A DNA stretch of 64,000 bases, taken from assembly GCF_905475465.1 (NCBI RefSeq), contig NC_062250.1:456501-520500 (forward strand), read 5' to 3'. Of the stretch, positions 22,308 through 33,590 are shown in pieces (the first letter of the stretch is position 1; every line of letters starts with the position of its first letter). The notes beneath the pieces are model-generated. The model ran no database searches and was not told the DNA's origin. It saw only the letters and a list, made by a program, of their open reading frames with translations. A program made the translations under genes and the position numbers. The DNA is from Pieris napi (taxonomy: Eukaryota; Arthropoda; Insecta; Lepidoptera; Pieridae).

Positions 22308-23521
22308 GTAGCGCTGGCGGTAAGTTTGGACATAGCGAAAGCCTTCGATCGGGTGTGGCACAGAGCATTTCTCTCGAAGCTTCCAGCCTATGGGCTCCCT
22401 GAGAAATTATGCGACTGGATTTCCAGCTTTCTCGCTGATCGAAGCATCAAAGTCGTCATCGACGGAGCATGCTCCGACCTGTGAATGCTGGTGTCCCACA
22501 AGGCTGTGTCCTATCCCCGACCCTGTTTATTCTGCATATCAATGATATGTTGCAGCTTAGCAACATTCATTGCTATGCGGACGACAGCACTGGGGATACT
22601 TTTTACACTGGCCGGGCAGGTATTTCTCGGGCTGTTGTCGATGAGTACCGGAACAAACTTGTGTCTGAAGTCGAAACTCTTCTACGTGGAGTCTCGGACT
22701 GTGAGACTAAATCTAGTCCAATTTAACCCCAGAAGACACAAGTATGCGCGTTTTCCGCTAAAAAAACTCCCTTTGTCGCTACTCCCCTCTTCGAAGACAC
22801 TCTCCTTAAAGCCTCAGCTAGCATCGGAATACTGGGCGTTGACATATCGAATAACGTTCAGTTTCGCGGTCATCTGGAAGGAAAGGCTAAATTAGCCTCC
22901 AAAAAGCTTGGTGTGCTCAGCAAGGCGAGACGGTACTTCACTCCGGGCCACCGCTTGCAACTATATAAAGCGCAAATTCGGCCCCATATGGAGTACTGCT
23001 CTCACCTCTGGGCGGGAGCTCCCCAGTACCAGCTCCTTCCACTTGACCGTATTCAACGAAGAGCGGTTCGAATCGTCGACGACCAGTCACTTTCCGAGCG
23101 GCTTGATCCCTTGGCGCTGCGTAGAGATGTGGGATCTCTCTGCATCTTCTACCGCATTTACCATGGAGAGTGTTCAGAGGAGTTGTTCGGTCTAATACCT
23201 GCAGCTGAGTTTCATCATCGGACGTCAAGGCAAAGTACAAAATACCATCCGTATCACCTCGACGTCCGTCGTTCCACAACAGAGCGTTTTCTAAGGCAGT
23301 TTTTGCCGCGCACCACCACTATGTGGAACCAGCTGCCCACAGAAGTATTTCCGAACCAATTCGACTTAGGGTCCTTCAAGAAAAGAGCGTACCAATTCTT
23401 GAAAGGCCGGCAACGCACTTGCGAGCCTTCTGGCATTGTGAGTGTCCATGGGCGGCGGTATCACTTAACATCAGGTGAGCCTCCTGCCCGTTTGCCTCCT
23501 ATTACATAAAAAAAAAAAAAA
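22308..23521 (+). pseudogene. 5'-truncated family B non-LTR retrotransposon
   Basis: The copy begins inside the reverse transcriptase at motif A (SLDIAKAFDRVWH) and continues with NAGVPQGCVLSPTLF at 22484 and CYADDST at 22573, the catalytic box. Stops or frameshifts occur near 22480 and 22710 and again near 22890. The longest intact piece (22913-23509) is the C terminus: SKARRYFTPGHRLQLYKAQI, PHMEYCSHLW, RIQRRAVRI and MWNQLPTEVF. A short 3' UTR and an A run (about 23508-23521) close it. AGTGTA occurs at both edges and may be a target duplication, though it is short. The clade is unresolved; the motifs place it in the jockey/CR1 group. Four shorter minus-strand relics of this family occur in the window. 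Confidence 0.88.
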
Positions 23522-23799
23522 GTGTAATACAAAGCCTTACAAACATAACAGACGTCGTATGTGGAAATGGGCCGGTCACATTGCCCGCGTTTGTGATGAC
23601 AGGTCGTGTAACTAATATTAAGTATAATAACATAAACTTAATGTCTAATTGCTAAAAACTGAAACTTTTTTAATTATATAATAGTTACGTTAGTTATGCC
23701 AGAAACGTCTAATTTACTTTGATGGTAGTATATTTACGTTGACTAAGTTTTTTATTTATTGAAGTGTAAAAGTAAAAATTTTACGGATACGTCACGAAC

Positions 23800-26291
23800 A
23801 TGTGCAGCGTTTTTGTCGAAGAAAAGTGAGAGAGCGATTGAGACCGATTGAGAGAGAGTGAGAAGGGCGAATTACCTTATAGAAATTCTATTTATAAAGT
23901 TAAAATTTCGTTAAGAGAAAAATAATTATAATAAACTAAATAATTTATTGAAATCTCAAATGACGAATTGTAAATTAAAATGCCACGTGTTTTTATTATC
24001 GAAGAAATAAATTAAGAAAATTTTTTTGACACTTTTAATATTTTAATGACAATTAAATTCATTTAATTCCTAACGTATCTTCCTTTTTCGCTCCCTCTAA
24101 GTCTCGGAAATTTTTAGATTTGTATAAATATGAACAAGACTTAAAAATTAGTTTGCCAAAGAAGTTTCACTTCTGATATGTGTACTGTGTAGGTACTTTG
24201 TACGCACGCACTTTTTTTATCTTACCTAGGTAAAATTCTAACCCAATGATATCATGTCACTTATAGCAAGCTGATGCTTAAGATTATTAATTTAAATACA
24301 AGTTTCTTTATAATTAAAAAACTTCAATTAATAAAGATCTATCAGTATAAAAATTATTCGGCCGTTAAGGTGCTATAATGACGTCATTAAGAAGATATCA
24401 CCTGATAGGGTGTTAGTCGGAGATTGTTATCATTAGCACTATCTTATCCGCACTTGTCGTGTGTCGGTTTTGTTATCTTGGTACATGGAGCAAAGTGCGG
24501 CCAGAAGAAACTTGTACTTGTATACTTGAAGAGTAAAAAATAAAAAATATACACATACAAATAAATATCTTAATTAATCAAATACCAACTATATGAGTAA
24601 ATCGTATGCTATCTTTTTATTACTTTATGCCGCTATATTAGTCATTAGGTTGCTATTTCGAAAAAAAAGAAAGAAAAGTCTCTTCCATTTGACGTTTTAA
24701 TGATTTTAGTTACTTGACGTAATTAATTGTACTTGCAATATATAATTAAACAACTGTTGCACAAGAAGAATACTTTCGGTTTCAACAAAGGACACGTTGA
24801 AAAGATTTTGCTTAAGATTGTTAGTGAATTTTAGAAAGTGGTCAAACATGGAAGCGCCTCTGAAAGAGAAAAAGCATTAAACCCAATTATTTAACACATA
24901 ACACACAACTTTCTCAAAGTCATAATATATTTATTCAATTATCTTTTTCACTTAACAACGGGAATACAAACGTTAATCCTACAGCTAACAAAATTATATA
25001 TAATAACAAACAATTTCACTAAAAATATAGCCAGAGATGGATACATAATATTTACCTACAAAAAGGTTCAACAATTTACAAAAGGGAACGAACAATAAAA
25101 ATTATTAAATACATTTAACTAAGAGATACCTAATTTGGCTGTGTTGTGTGATGGTGTAAAAGTGAGGGTAAGTGTGTTTGTGGTGACAAGCACACAAAAT
25201 ATTCCTTTCGCCTCTCTCTTAGCCACAATATAACGTCTTTATTGATCGCCTACCATATTACCTAATTCGAGAATATCCGTTAGAACCGGACGGATATAAA
25301 TGGCGCACACGAAATTGCCTAACAATCGATTTATTCGGAGATTATCGCCGTATCATTGATTGTATACTGTTAATATAAAATGTTAGCTTAGTACTTTCGA
25401 ACTTACGATCTTCGAACTTACGTACACTAACATGATTAACATATATATATCTATGTAACATATTAAAGCAACAAGCTCGGTGTTGATTCCTGAACATGCT
25501 TTGTCTGAAGGCCCTGAAACTGTGGGCGTAAACATTTTTAATAACTTCCTCTTATAATTACCAAAATCAAAAACGTTAAGTTTTTTATATTTCGTAAAAA
25601 TTGAAATTGATCTTTTTAATGTAAATCGCATTATCTTCATTAGGCGAAGTTAATTAGCGAATGAAACTTTTATCAGACGATTAATTCTTCTCGTCTTGAT
25701 TAGAAAGTTTATAAAAAATAAGTAATGTGTAATGATATATAGCTATATTTTTATCAAATATATATTATATTTTTATTTAAATTTATTATATGATTATATT
25801 TCTATTTAAATTTATATATATATTATGTTCTTACTTACTTAAAGTTCGTAAGTTATACAAAAAACAAAAAACGTACGAAGTACACATGTCAGAAGTGAAA
25901 CTTATTTGGCAAACTAATTTTTAAGTCTTGTTCATATTTAAACAAATCTAAGAATTTCCGAGACTTAGAGGGAGGGAAAAAGGAAGATATGTTAGAATTT
26001 TCAAGAATTGAATTGTCATTAAAATATTAAAAGTGTCCATAATTAATACAAATTAAATTTATAAATTTATTTCTTCGATACTAAAAACATGTGGCATTTT
26101 AATTTACAATTCGTCATTTGAGATTTCAATAAATTATTTTGCATAAAATATAAAATACTAATATTTCATGAATTCTCTTTACGACATTTTAATAAGGAAA
26201 AATAATTTCTATAAGGTAATTCGCCCTTCTCACTCTCTCTCAATCGGTCTCAATCGCTCTCTCCTTTTTCTTCAACAATAACGCTGCGCAT
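23800..26291. mobile_element. Long inverted repeat unit (arms ~410-420 bp, 1.66 kb spacer)
   Basis: The left arm (23800-24210) begins GTGCAGCGTT and is repeated in reverse complement at 25871-26291, ending AACGCTGCGCAT. Arms share clear blocks such as GAGAGAGCGATTGAGACCGA, AATTTACAATTCGTCATTTG (antisense) and AAGTTTCACTTCTGA, with indels between them. The spacer is AT-rich with no transposase frame. This is either one nonautonomous DNA transposon with long terminal inverted repeats or two MITE-like copies in opposite orientation. No clear target duplication is seen. A motif like the outer end also occurs at 43638-43660 (TGACGTCACGAAAATGTGCA). Confidence 0.7.
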
Positions 26292-26300
26292 CAAAGTCAT

Positions 26301-26480
26301 AGTCAAATCATTTATTTCAATTAGACCATCTAAAATGGCACTTTTGAACGTCAAAAAAAAAAATATAAAGAAGATTCTAGTTGCCCCTTCCAAAAGGTAG
26401 TTTCGTGAGGAGAAGAATGGGCAAGAAACTCCACACTTACTCTTTTAAAATAGGTTTACAATATTTTGTTACATTTGTTA
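26301..26480 (-). repeat. Dispersed repeat A, copy 1 (probable LINE 3' UTR)
   Basis: The plus strand starts TCAAATCATTTATTTCAATT and later reads AAAAGGTAGTTTC; both recur in the same order at 62426-62575. Read on the minus strand it would end in an A-rich TTGAAATAAATGATTTGA tail, typical of a retroelement 3' end. It abuts the long inverted repeat. Confidence 0.6.
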
Positions 26481-27841
26481 AATAATTATATGTGAAGACA
26501 ATGTACTCTTAGAATAAACTACTATACTAAAAAAGTTAGTATACATGTTCCTCACATATTTACAAATATCGAAACCGTAGAATATTAACATTAAAGAGTA
26601 ATAAAAATATTAAAAAAACACAACAAAACAGTGTGTGAGATACAAAAAAAAATAATAATAATAATTACATTTGTAGCAAAATAAATTTAAAAAAAATTAT
26701 AAATAATAATAATAATAACAAAAATATGCTTAAGCAAAAAATCAGCAACCAATTTGATTTTGTCATCTTCGTGACTTATCCATAAAAAAATTACTCTCAT
26801 GCGCTTTAAGAAGTTTTACTTCAAAAATATTGTCAATTTGAAAATTATTATTCTTCGGCATCAACTAGTTGACAATAGTACATGCATTGCCAGTATCCAT
26901 CGAGCAATACCATCATAGCAACAGGATAAAAAGTCATAATAGGACGCAGACACCTCTCCGACAATGCGTCGAGACAAAGCCAGCCTTCGCTAACAATGTC
27001 GTACCGTGTAAGATTCTAATGAACGCTATGATGTCTATAAAAAAGTATACAAGCATGAATATTCTTTTCACCCAAAATTATCAAAGCGAAAAGCGAAGAA
27101 GATTTTTTTATTAAAATTAGAACAAGAAAATTCACTCTGCTGGAATTAAAATTCACCACTTGACTAATTAAATTCATGTTCCAATTTTAAAAGTGATATT
27201 GTTGTCTTCAAGTATTTAAAATATAAATTTCAAATAAATGAAAATCTATACGGTGTAGTATCAAAAACGAAAACATTTCTGTTGCAATCAAACCTGCAAG
27301 TTCACCACAAAAGGCACAAAACAGTGGAGGCACCCATAAACAATGCGACATATGGTTTGGATGTGGCAAAAACTGCAGTTATGTTTTGGTGCGAATTTAA
27401 TAATTTTTTGGATGCGGTAAACGCGAACGCAACAGTTGGTCAAAGTCTGACTACCGAAAGTTTTGTCGCAATTTTAAAACGTTTGTCATGTGAAATGTGT
27501 TTGTGATTCGTTATAATTTATTTTTAATTTAAGTGGAAATTTCTGCTATGCAGTTTAAAATAAGTTTCTAGTTTAGTTTAAGCAGCGATTTTCCACAAAT
27601 GGAAATTTAATATTCAATTTGTAAAACTTTAAAACTACAGTTTACAATCACTATTATGTCTATAATTAAAATAGAATTCTTGCAAGTGCTTTAATTTAGT
27701 CTTACGCGTTTTTAAGCACGGCCAAATAAAAACGGACTTTTGTGAATTTGTTTAGTTATTTATTCAAAATAAACAACTTTTAGCAGTGCGGGCGTTATCA
27801 ATTAAGTGACCTGGTTTCCAAGCCAATATAATTAATTTTAG
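26481..27841. other. AT-rich DNA with AAT-rich simple repeats
   Basis: Simple AAT/TAA runs occur at about 26650-26720. Small frames at 26869-27114 and 27282-27506 have no domain I recognise. No gene is supported. Confidence 0.5.
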
Positions 27842-27955
27842 TTAAACTTTGTTATATTACAACTTACATAAAATATTACGAATGCAACGGGCGGCCTTAT
27901 CGCTAGCAAGCGATCTTTTCTAGGAAATCTTAGTGAGAAAAACCTATTAAAAAAA
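27842..27955 (-). repeat. Dispersed repeat C, copy 2
   Basis: It is the reverse-oriented match to 5835-5935, sharing ATGCAACGGGCGGCC and the adjacent hairpin, here perfect over 6 bp (ATCGCT/AGCGAT, 27899-27914). The hairpin stem is preserved although loop bases differ. Confidence 0.6.
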
Positions 27956-28464
27956 AATACTAAGAAGTGCGAGAAGTACATAACCAAGTTATCAAATATG
28001 AAATTACTAGTAACACTGAAAAATATACAATTACATATCTAAAAAAAAACAAAAAACTAAATCTAATCTTAAGGTGTGAATAACAATTTCAAAATGCAAT
28101 ACAAGGGAATAAGAAAGTTCGTCAGGAATCGAACCCCCTATGTCTAACAAAGGTATATAATCGCATGATTTAGAACATAGTAACGTTAATTGAGACAGGA
28201 ACAATGAATAATAAATAAAAGTCTATTCGGTATAACGATTACTTACCCGTAACTAATAAATAAATTAGAATTTGAAAAGCTGTTAAGGGTGATAAGTTAC
28301 CTATCTTCCTATCGCAAGCTTGGTTAAGTACAGTAAAGCACCTCACGACAACTTAATTCATTCAACTTTAACTTTTAGGGTTCCGTAAATAATAGATAAT
28401 TTACTTAAAGTGATTGTGGAATCACACGCAATGTCAATCAAAATATAAGTTTATGCATTAACAA
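27956..28464. other. AT-rich DNA, no gene seen
   Basis: Nothing recognisable is seen on either strand. Confidence 0.55.
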
Positions 28465-28733
28465 CAGTGTTGGCCTAGTGGTATCAGCGACTCTCATACT
28501 TTAGGTCGTAGGTTCGATCGCCGGCTGTGCACCAATGGACTTTCTTTCTATGTGCGCATTTAACATTAGGTCGAGCAGTGAAGGATAACGTCGTGAGGAA
28601 ACCGGCACGTCTTAGAGGCAAAAAGTCGACGGCATGGGTCATAGGAGGCTGATCACCTACTTGCCTAATTGATCATGAATCAGATACAGAAATCTGAGGC
28701 CCAGACTTAAAAAGGATGTAACGCCAGTGATTA
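28465..28733 (+). mobile_element. tRNA-derived SINE, copy 4
   Basis: A box TTGGCCTAGTGG and B box GGTTCGATCGCC are present, followed by CACCAATGGACTTTCTTTCT and the conserved end CTGAGGCCCAGACTTAAAAAGG. The copy ends GCCAGTGATT without the TTTA tail. Confidence 0.88.
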
Positions 28734-30301
28734 ACTCATGAAAAGTTTGAATTTTTGCCAGACACTCAAATCTCAGTTTATTTTCTTCATAAAGCATGAT
28801 TATTTTCCCTGTTCCTAGAAAAGTATTTCTAATACTGAGTATTATAACAAGTGACACTTTAAATCTTATTTTAGCTAATCAAAAAAGATTTGTCGAGACA
28901 TTCTTAGCCGGCTCTTTAGTCGCGTGCTCCGTCCTTAATACATCACCCAGATAACCAGTCCGGCTCCTTTGACATTTGCATAAACCCTAGGTTTTGTTGC
29001 TATGTTAGAATAATAATTAGAATATCACCTGCCTTAACACTTAAAACATAGCTGTGTGTATAGTATCGCCACATAAATTTTCATTGTAAAAGACTCACTG
29101 TTAGTAGATATTGAAAATAGGGTAACAACTATTGTTACGTGATGAAGAAACACAGAAAGCTGATCACTTACCTATGAGATATTACTATCGTAAGTGATAT
29201 AGAAAAATGTTATTAAGTGGTTTAAACCTTTAAAAACTTGATAACAGCAATTGATAATGATCAAAAGCTAACCCAAGGACTATTCGAGTGCGCGCCATCC
29301 TAAGAATATATAAAGAGCATTAATAGGCAACGTTGAAAGTCTATAGACCTAAGTTTAAACCCAATAAAGCCTACATAAGCGTAGCGAAAGCTGCTTCAGT
29401 CTGTCGAACGTTAGGGCGGGCGGCGCTCGTCTCGAAGCCTTTCAACTGTTTCGCGTGTGCTGTGATCATGTGATACGTGGATGATTTGTATTTCTTGTTT
29501 GGTAAGTTATTATTTAGCCAACCCTGAAGGTTCAATCTAAATATTCTTCGATATTGACAGCTACGCAGGGCGCTACGTACTGCTACGATAGGCGCTACAA
29601 AACTTTTATAGGTCCTTGTGCTTTTAATACATTACGCACCAACGAGTTATGATTATTTTCATTGGTTGAATTTTAAATATAAGAAAATATTTTTAGATTA
29701 AAAATAAAGTTTTGTCTAATATAACACACACAGTACAACGCATAAAACTAAGCAATAGCGAAAAAGCACCGAAAAACTTAGTATTAGGTGTATAAACTAT
29801 AAAGTTTAATTATATGTAGTATTTATAATTTAAAATCTTTAATTTCATACCGTTCATAAAAATCTTTTTTTCCACGTAGGCCGTAAACTAAAATTGTTAA
29901 GTTCTATAAAAGTATGTAGTTCACTATTTTAGTTTCGCTTATTTGTATTTCATACTAAAATAGATAATAGGAAACGGGTTGTCATATGCATTTGAAGTCG
30001 TCAGCAACCGCGGCGGGCTTAGTAATTGCTCGTGCAAATGACGTGTAGATTAAAGAAAATCCGACAGATGGCGTCCGACTAAATTCCTGTACTGTAATTA
30101 GTAATATATGACGGATGTCACTTGAGTATTAGTGGTTGGTTTACGCGGAAATGCCTAATTTGTGTTGCTTGGAAACATCGCTTAGGAATGGTAAAGCCGG
30201 CAGTTGCACAATTTAATTTTAGTTTTTGTTTCTTGTCGATATTTTTAATTGTTTGTGCAATATATTCTAATTGAATAAAAAATAATAATTAAGTAATATA
30301 A
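28734..30301. other. Intergenic or intronic DNA with a possible first exon
   Basis: The GC-richer block 29390-29510 is listed separately as a possible promoter and exon. The 66-codon frame at 28657-28857 overlaps the SINE and is chance. Nothing else is supported. Confidence 0.4.
29398..29501 (+). promoter_or_regulatory. Possible host promoter and noncoding first exon
   Basis: A TTCAGTC initiator-like motif places +1 at 29398. A GCTCG at +28 to +32 matches four of five positions of the arthropod downstream promoter element. A GC-rich 104-base stretch follows and ends at a perfect splice donor, G/GTAAGT at 29501-29507. No TATA box is obvious. Translation could begin at the ATG at 29481, seven codons before the donor, but this is speculative. 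Each motif is short enough to arise by chance; the combination inside a local GC-rich island is what makes it worth listing. Confidence 0.3.
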
Positions 30302-31077
30302 GTAATAATAATAATAATAAATTTATAAAAACAAAATTAAAACGAATTTAAAAAGTTTAGTCCCTGTGGCAGTGTAGCTTAAACGCTGGCAGCATTTCCT
30401 CGCTGTATTGCGATACTTATTCGTTGAGCGAGGAATGCACCAGTTCTGGGGTCACCGGTACTATTTCTCAGGCGCCAACTTAAATCTTTAATTAGTGTCT
30501 GTGCACTTGAACCCCACGGCCCAAGAGAACAAAGGGAACAAAATCGAAGTTGGAGGAATTTTATTATTGTTCGCCTCCTCTGCGGCCGGGCCAGCTTTTA
30601 TGATTGTCCGAGGAAGGTGAGACTGGGCTAACGTGGCCACACAAGTAGCATCCAAAATGGCTGAACCATTGACAAATGCCAATGGAGGCCATGGTATCGA
30701 AGGCTTACTTACTTCAAAGCTACAGGGTCACTTATAGGCGGTACATATAGGCACTCCTAAGTGAAGGCTGATGGCATTGCGAAGTGATTCAGGATCCAAA
30801 AGGAAAAGATCATCCCAGCTCCTTTGAAAGTTGACGCTTGAAGGCCTGGGTTGGATGCTAACAACGCATTTCTCGAATCTGTTAAATTTGCAATCTCGTT
30901 GTTTGTTGAATAAGATCTAAGGATTATACCTATCAGACTGCTAGATTTATGACCAGATGAGAGAAACGCCGGAAGAGCTGCACTTGATATCATGCGTACT
31001 CCTAATCTTCCAAAGCGAATAGGGAGCGATGCTTGATTCCAAGATGTTTCAAAACGTACGTTTAAAATACATTCCAA
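30302..31077 (-). pseudogene. Family C LINE 3' part, copy with longest coding remnant
   Basis: Minus-strand frames in order give WNQASLPIRFGRLGVRMISS and ALPAFLSSGHKSSSL (about 31040-30940), VNGSAILDATCVATLAQSHL (about 30670-30615), then SWAVGF, and finally TGDPRTGAFLAQRI and IQRGNAAS (about 30445-30380). This order is the C-terminal part of a non-LTR polymerase family found widely in animals, downstream of its reverse transcriptase. The segment around DATCVATLA is a conserved C-terminal domain whose role I do not know. Frameshifts separate the blocks. The 3' UTR ends in AAT-type repeats at 30305-30320 (plus strand). Confidence 0.8.
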
Positions 31078-31107
31078 ATAAGTTTTTAAAAGTTTTCCAA
31101 ATCACCT

Positions 31108-31267
31108 TTAGGACTCAGTTTCCGCACTTAGACCCTCAATAGGCTAACTAAGCTAGCCTAACTCCTTTCAAAAGACAGATGCCTCTTGGGCACTTCGCAG
31201 GCTTCACGGAGCGTTGTTTAGCCACGGCCTCGAATTCCAGGACTACGTGGGTGACTGATTCCTCTAA
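31108..31267 (-). pseudogene. Family D LINE 3' end, copy 1
   Basis: It matches 57335-57570 on the same strand: GGACTCAGTTTCCGCACTTA, then GCCTCTTGGGCACTTC, CAGGCTTCACGGAGCG and GACTACGTGGGTGACTGATT. Relative to that copy it carries two internal deletions. Only the region after the RNase H domain remains. Confidence 0.7.
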
Positions 31268-33220
31268 TAGAACTTAATGATTCCACGGAGGGCTACAGCG
31301 AAGTACATTTCCAACTTAAGTTGGGAATAAGACATAGTTTTAAAAAAACAGTGCTGTGTAGAGAATATCCAGAAGACGGTGAGAAAGATCTTTAAATTTT
31401 GATATTGCCGATTACTTTGTAATTTATGTACTAGGCAAAATATTATAAGTGAAGATATCATCTAAATCAGACTTTGTATCTAATTAATTCCAAAATTGTA
31501 ACTGATATTAAAACAGTTAAATCTCACAAATATATCTGCTCCATTAAGTAACGTAATTCCAATGAATAGTAGCTCTATATAAGTTTTTTGTACTTCCATT
31601 AATTCGAACAAATGTATCAGGCACAGCATCGTTTATTTATATTATGTGAACTTGCGAATGAACTTGAGTTAAATTTGTTCAGACATAAATCAAAGCACAA
31701 CGCATGCGCGTGATTCATTTAACGCTTATTACTTACGAGTATTATAAATATTAACTGTCCCTATATTTATTTTAAATATGACTGTATAAATCAGCAAATG
31801 TAAAGCCATTGTGAACATGGATTTACTGGAATTAATTTTTGCATTTGCAAAATAGGCAATAATTAAGGCAAACCAAAACTTTCTTTACTGAATTGCTTAA
31901 TTGTAATTAACTATTTACAAAGGGATTTTAAATAGTTTTTTTTTGTTATCGTCGCGCGTCGGCTTCAAAAGTGCATGTTAGAGTACTGTGTGTACGACAA
32001 CGACAACTTATATCCCTTAACTAATTTTGAAAATCGTGGTAATATATACTAGATAATATATCTATATATTATGTATTTAATATTATACATTTTAATATAT
32101 TTAATATTTCGACATTATGTTATTGATTTAGTACTGTAATGTAACTTGTAGTATTTTGACGTACATTACATGATGAAGCTATTTTTACTGTTGACAGCAA
32201 TATCATCAAAATCCTAATCTAATTAAAAAGAAAGGTGAACTGTAAGAAGAGTAATATTCACTTACTTGAAGCACATCATAATTTAATTTTATTCGGATAA
32301 TTCTGGCGACACAGCATTCGTATTTCTTTTTTCCTCGTAAATTATGGCAATAAATCCCACGGGACAGCTTCTCGGGATTAATTAAACTCTATTACAGTTC
32401 AGTTCAGTTTTGGGTAATGTGCGTACGGTAATTTTTTGTAAACATGTGACTAGTCTTCTTCTCTTTTTAACAACCATTATTCTAGTTGATGTCTTTATTT
32501 AAGGGTTCTGTGAATATTGGTAATAACTGGGTACTTGTGGCACTGTCTTTTCCACTTTCAATTGAAACTGAAACTGAAAGTTGGATAATATTTTTGTTTT
32601 ATGGGAAATTAAGATTATTATTACATCTTGCTGTACCAATATAAATTTATCTGTTAAAATTGTTTGTCAAGGTGAGGTGTCCTCTGTTTATCAGGGTGAG
32701 ACCTTGTCTTTAATCTTTAAAATAGAATTTTTTGGTGCAAAATAATTAAAAAATCTTTATTTAGTTTATTTTATCTGCGTTATACATGTTTTAATTTATT
32801 TACTTTTGACGCACAATAACAATACATATAGTATACATATAGAAGAATACACAAAATATTCTTAAATTATATACATGTATGTCAGTTTTAAAATAAAATG
32901 TCGCTTTATATACAAAACGAAAACTCCAATGTGCTTGGAGTGCAGTTCTTTCAGAGTGACGGGTGAATGAAGTGAATTTTTTAATTGCACCGGAATAATG
33001 TGACAGTTGAAATATTAGGTTGTCAAGAGCCAAGAAAATTTTATAGAAGCAATTTTTAAACTAACGAAGTGACCTCATTGTAAATTTAGGTAATGTGAAA
33101 TTTCTGATTACCGAAACTTCAGTTATAGTTTACAACCGCTGTAGGCATTAAGTATCATAGTTAAAATTGCTCTTCAAGTGCTGATTTTGCTATAAAGACA
33201 AATGGGAGATTGGAGGACAT
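31268..33220. other. AT-rich DNA, no gene seen
   Basis: A GAAACTGAAACTGAAAG motif lies at 32564-32580. Frames at 31264-31461 and 32800-33033 lack domains. No gene is supported. Confidence 0.5.
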
Positions 33221-33590
33221 TTAATAATAATAATAAAAGCCCGATTAATTTCCAATCCTTACAAGAACAGAACATACAGCTTAGATTTGTTACATACAAT
33301 GTAAAAAAATTTTTTATTGCTTTCCTATGTATCTTACATCCTAGCTACTTTCAGTACTATGATCGGATCCCCTTCACTGGTAAATACCTCCTCCAGCTTT
33401 TCCAACGATCTCTGTCCATGGCTTCCTTTCTTCATTCGCATTCTGCTCTACCGCTTCTATTTCTTTTATCCACAATTTTTTGGGGCACCCACTTCTCCTT
33501 CTTCCCCTTGGTGATATCCATATATACGTATAGTCTTAAAAGTCCACCTTTTATCTGTGCATCTTGCTATATTGGTTGCCCTGCCTGAAA
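33221..33590 (-). pseudogene. RTE-type LINE 3' end (family E), copy 2
   Basis: On the minus strand it reads KLWIKEIEAV, then after frame changes SLEKLEEVFTSEGDP and a stop, paralleling the copy at 9540-9805. It ends with the same (TTA)n tail (33221-33236 on the plus strand) after CGGGCTTT-like sequence. The 128-codon plus-strand frame here is antisense to this relic and not a gene. Confidence 0.75.

Noticed and set aside
22938..23279. Minus-strand and alternative-frame open frames in the family B LINE
   Set aside because: The plus-strand frame 22913-23509 carries the recognisable LINE C terminus; the others are shadows.
33202..33588. 128-codon plus-strand open frame with hydrophobic stretches
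   Set aside because: It is antisense to an RTE LINE end whose minus-strand wording (WIKEIEAV, LEKLEE) is clearly the real coding sense.
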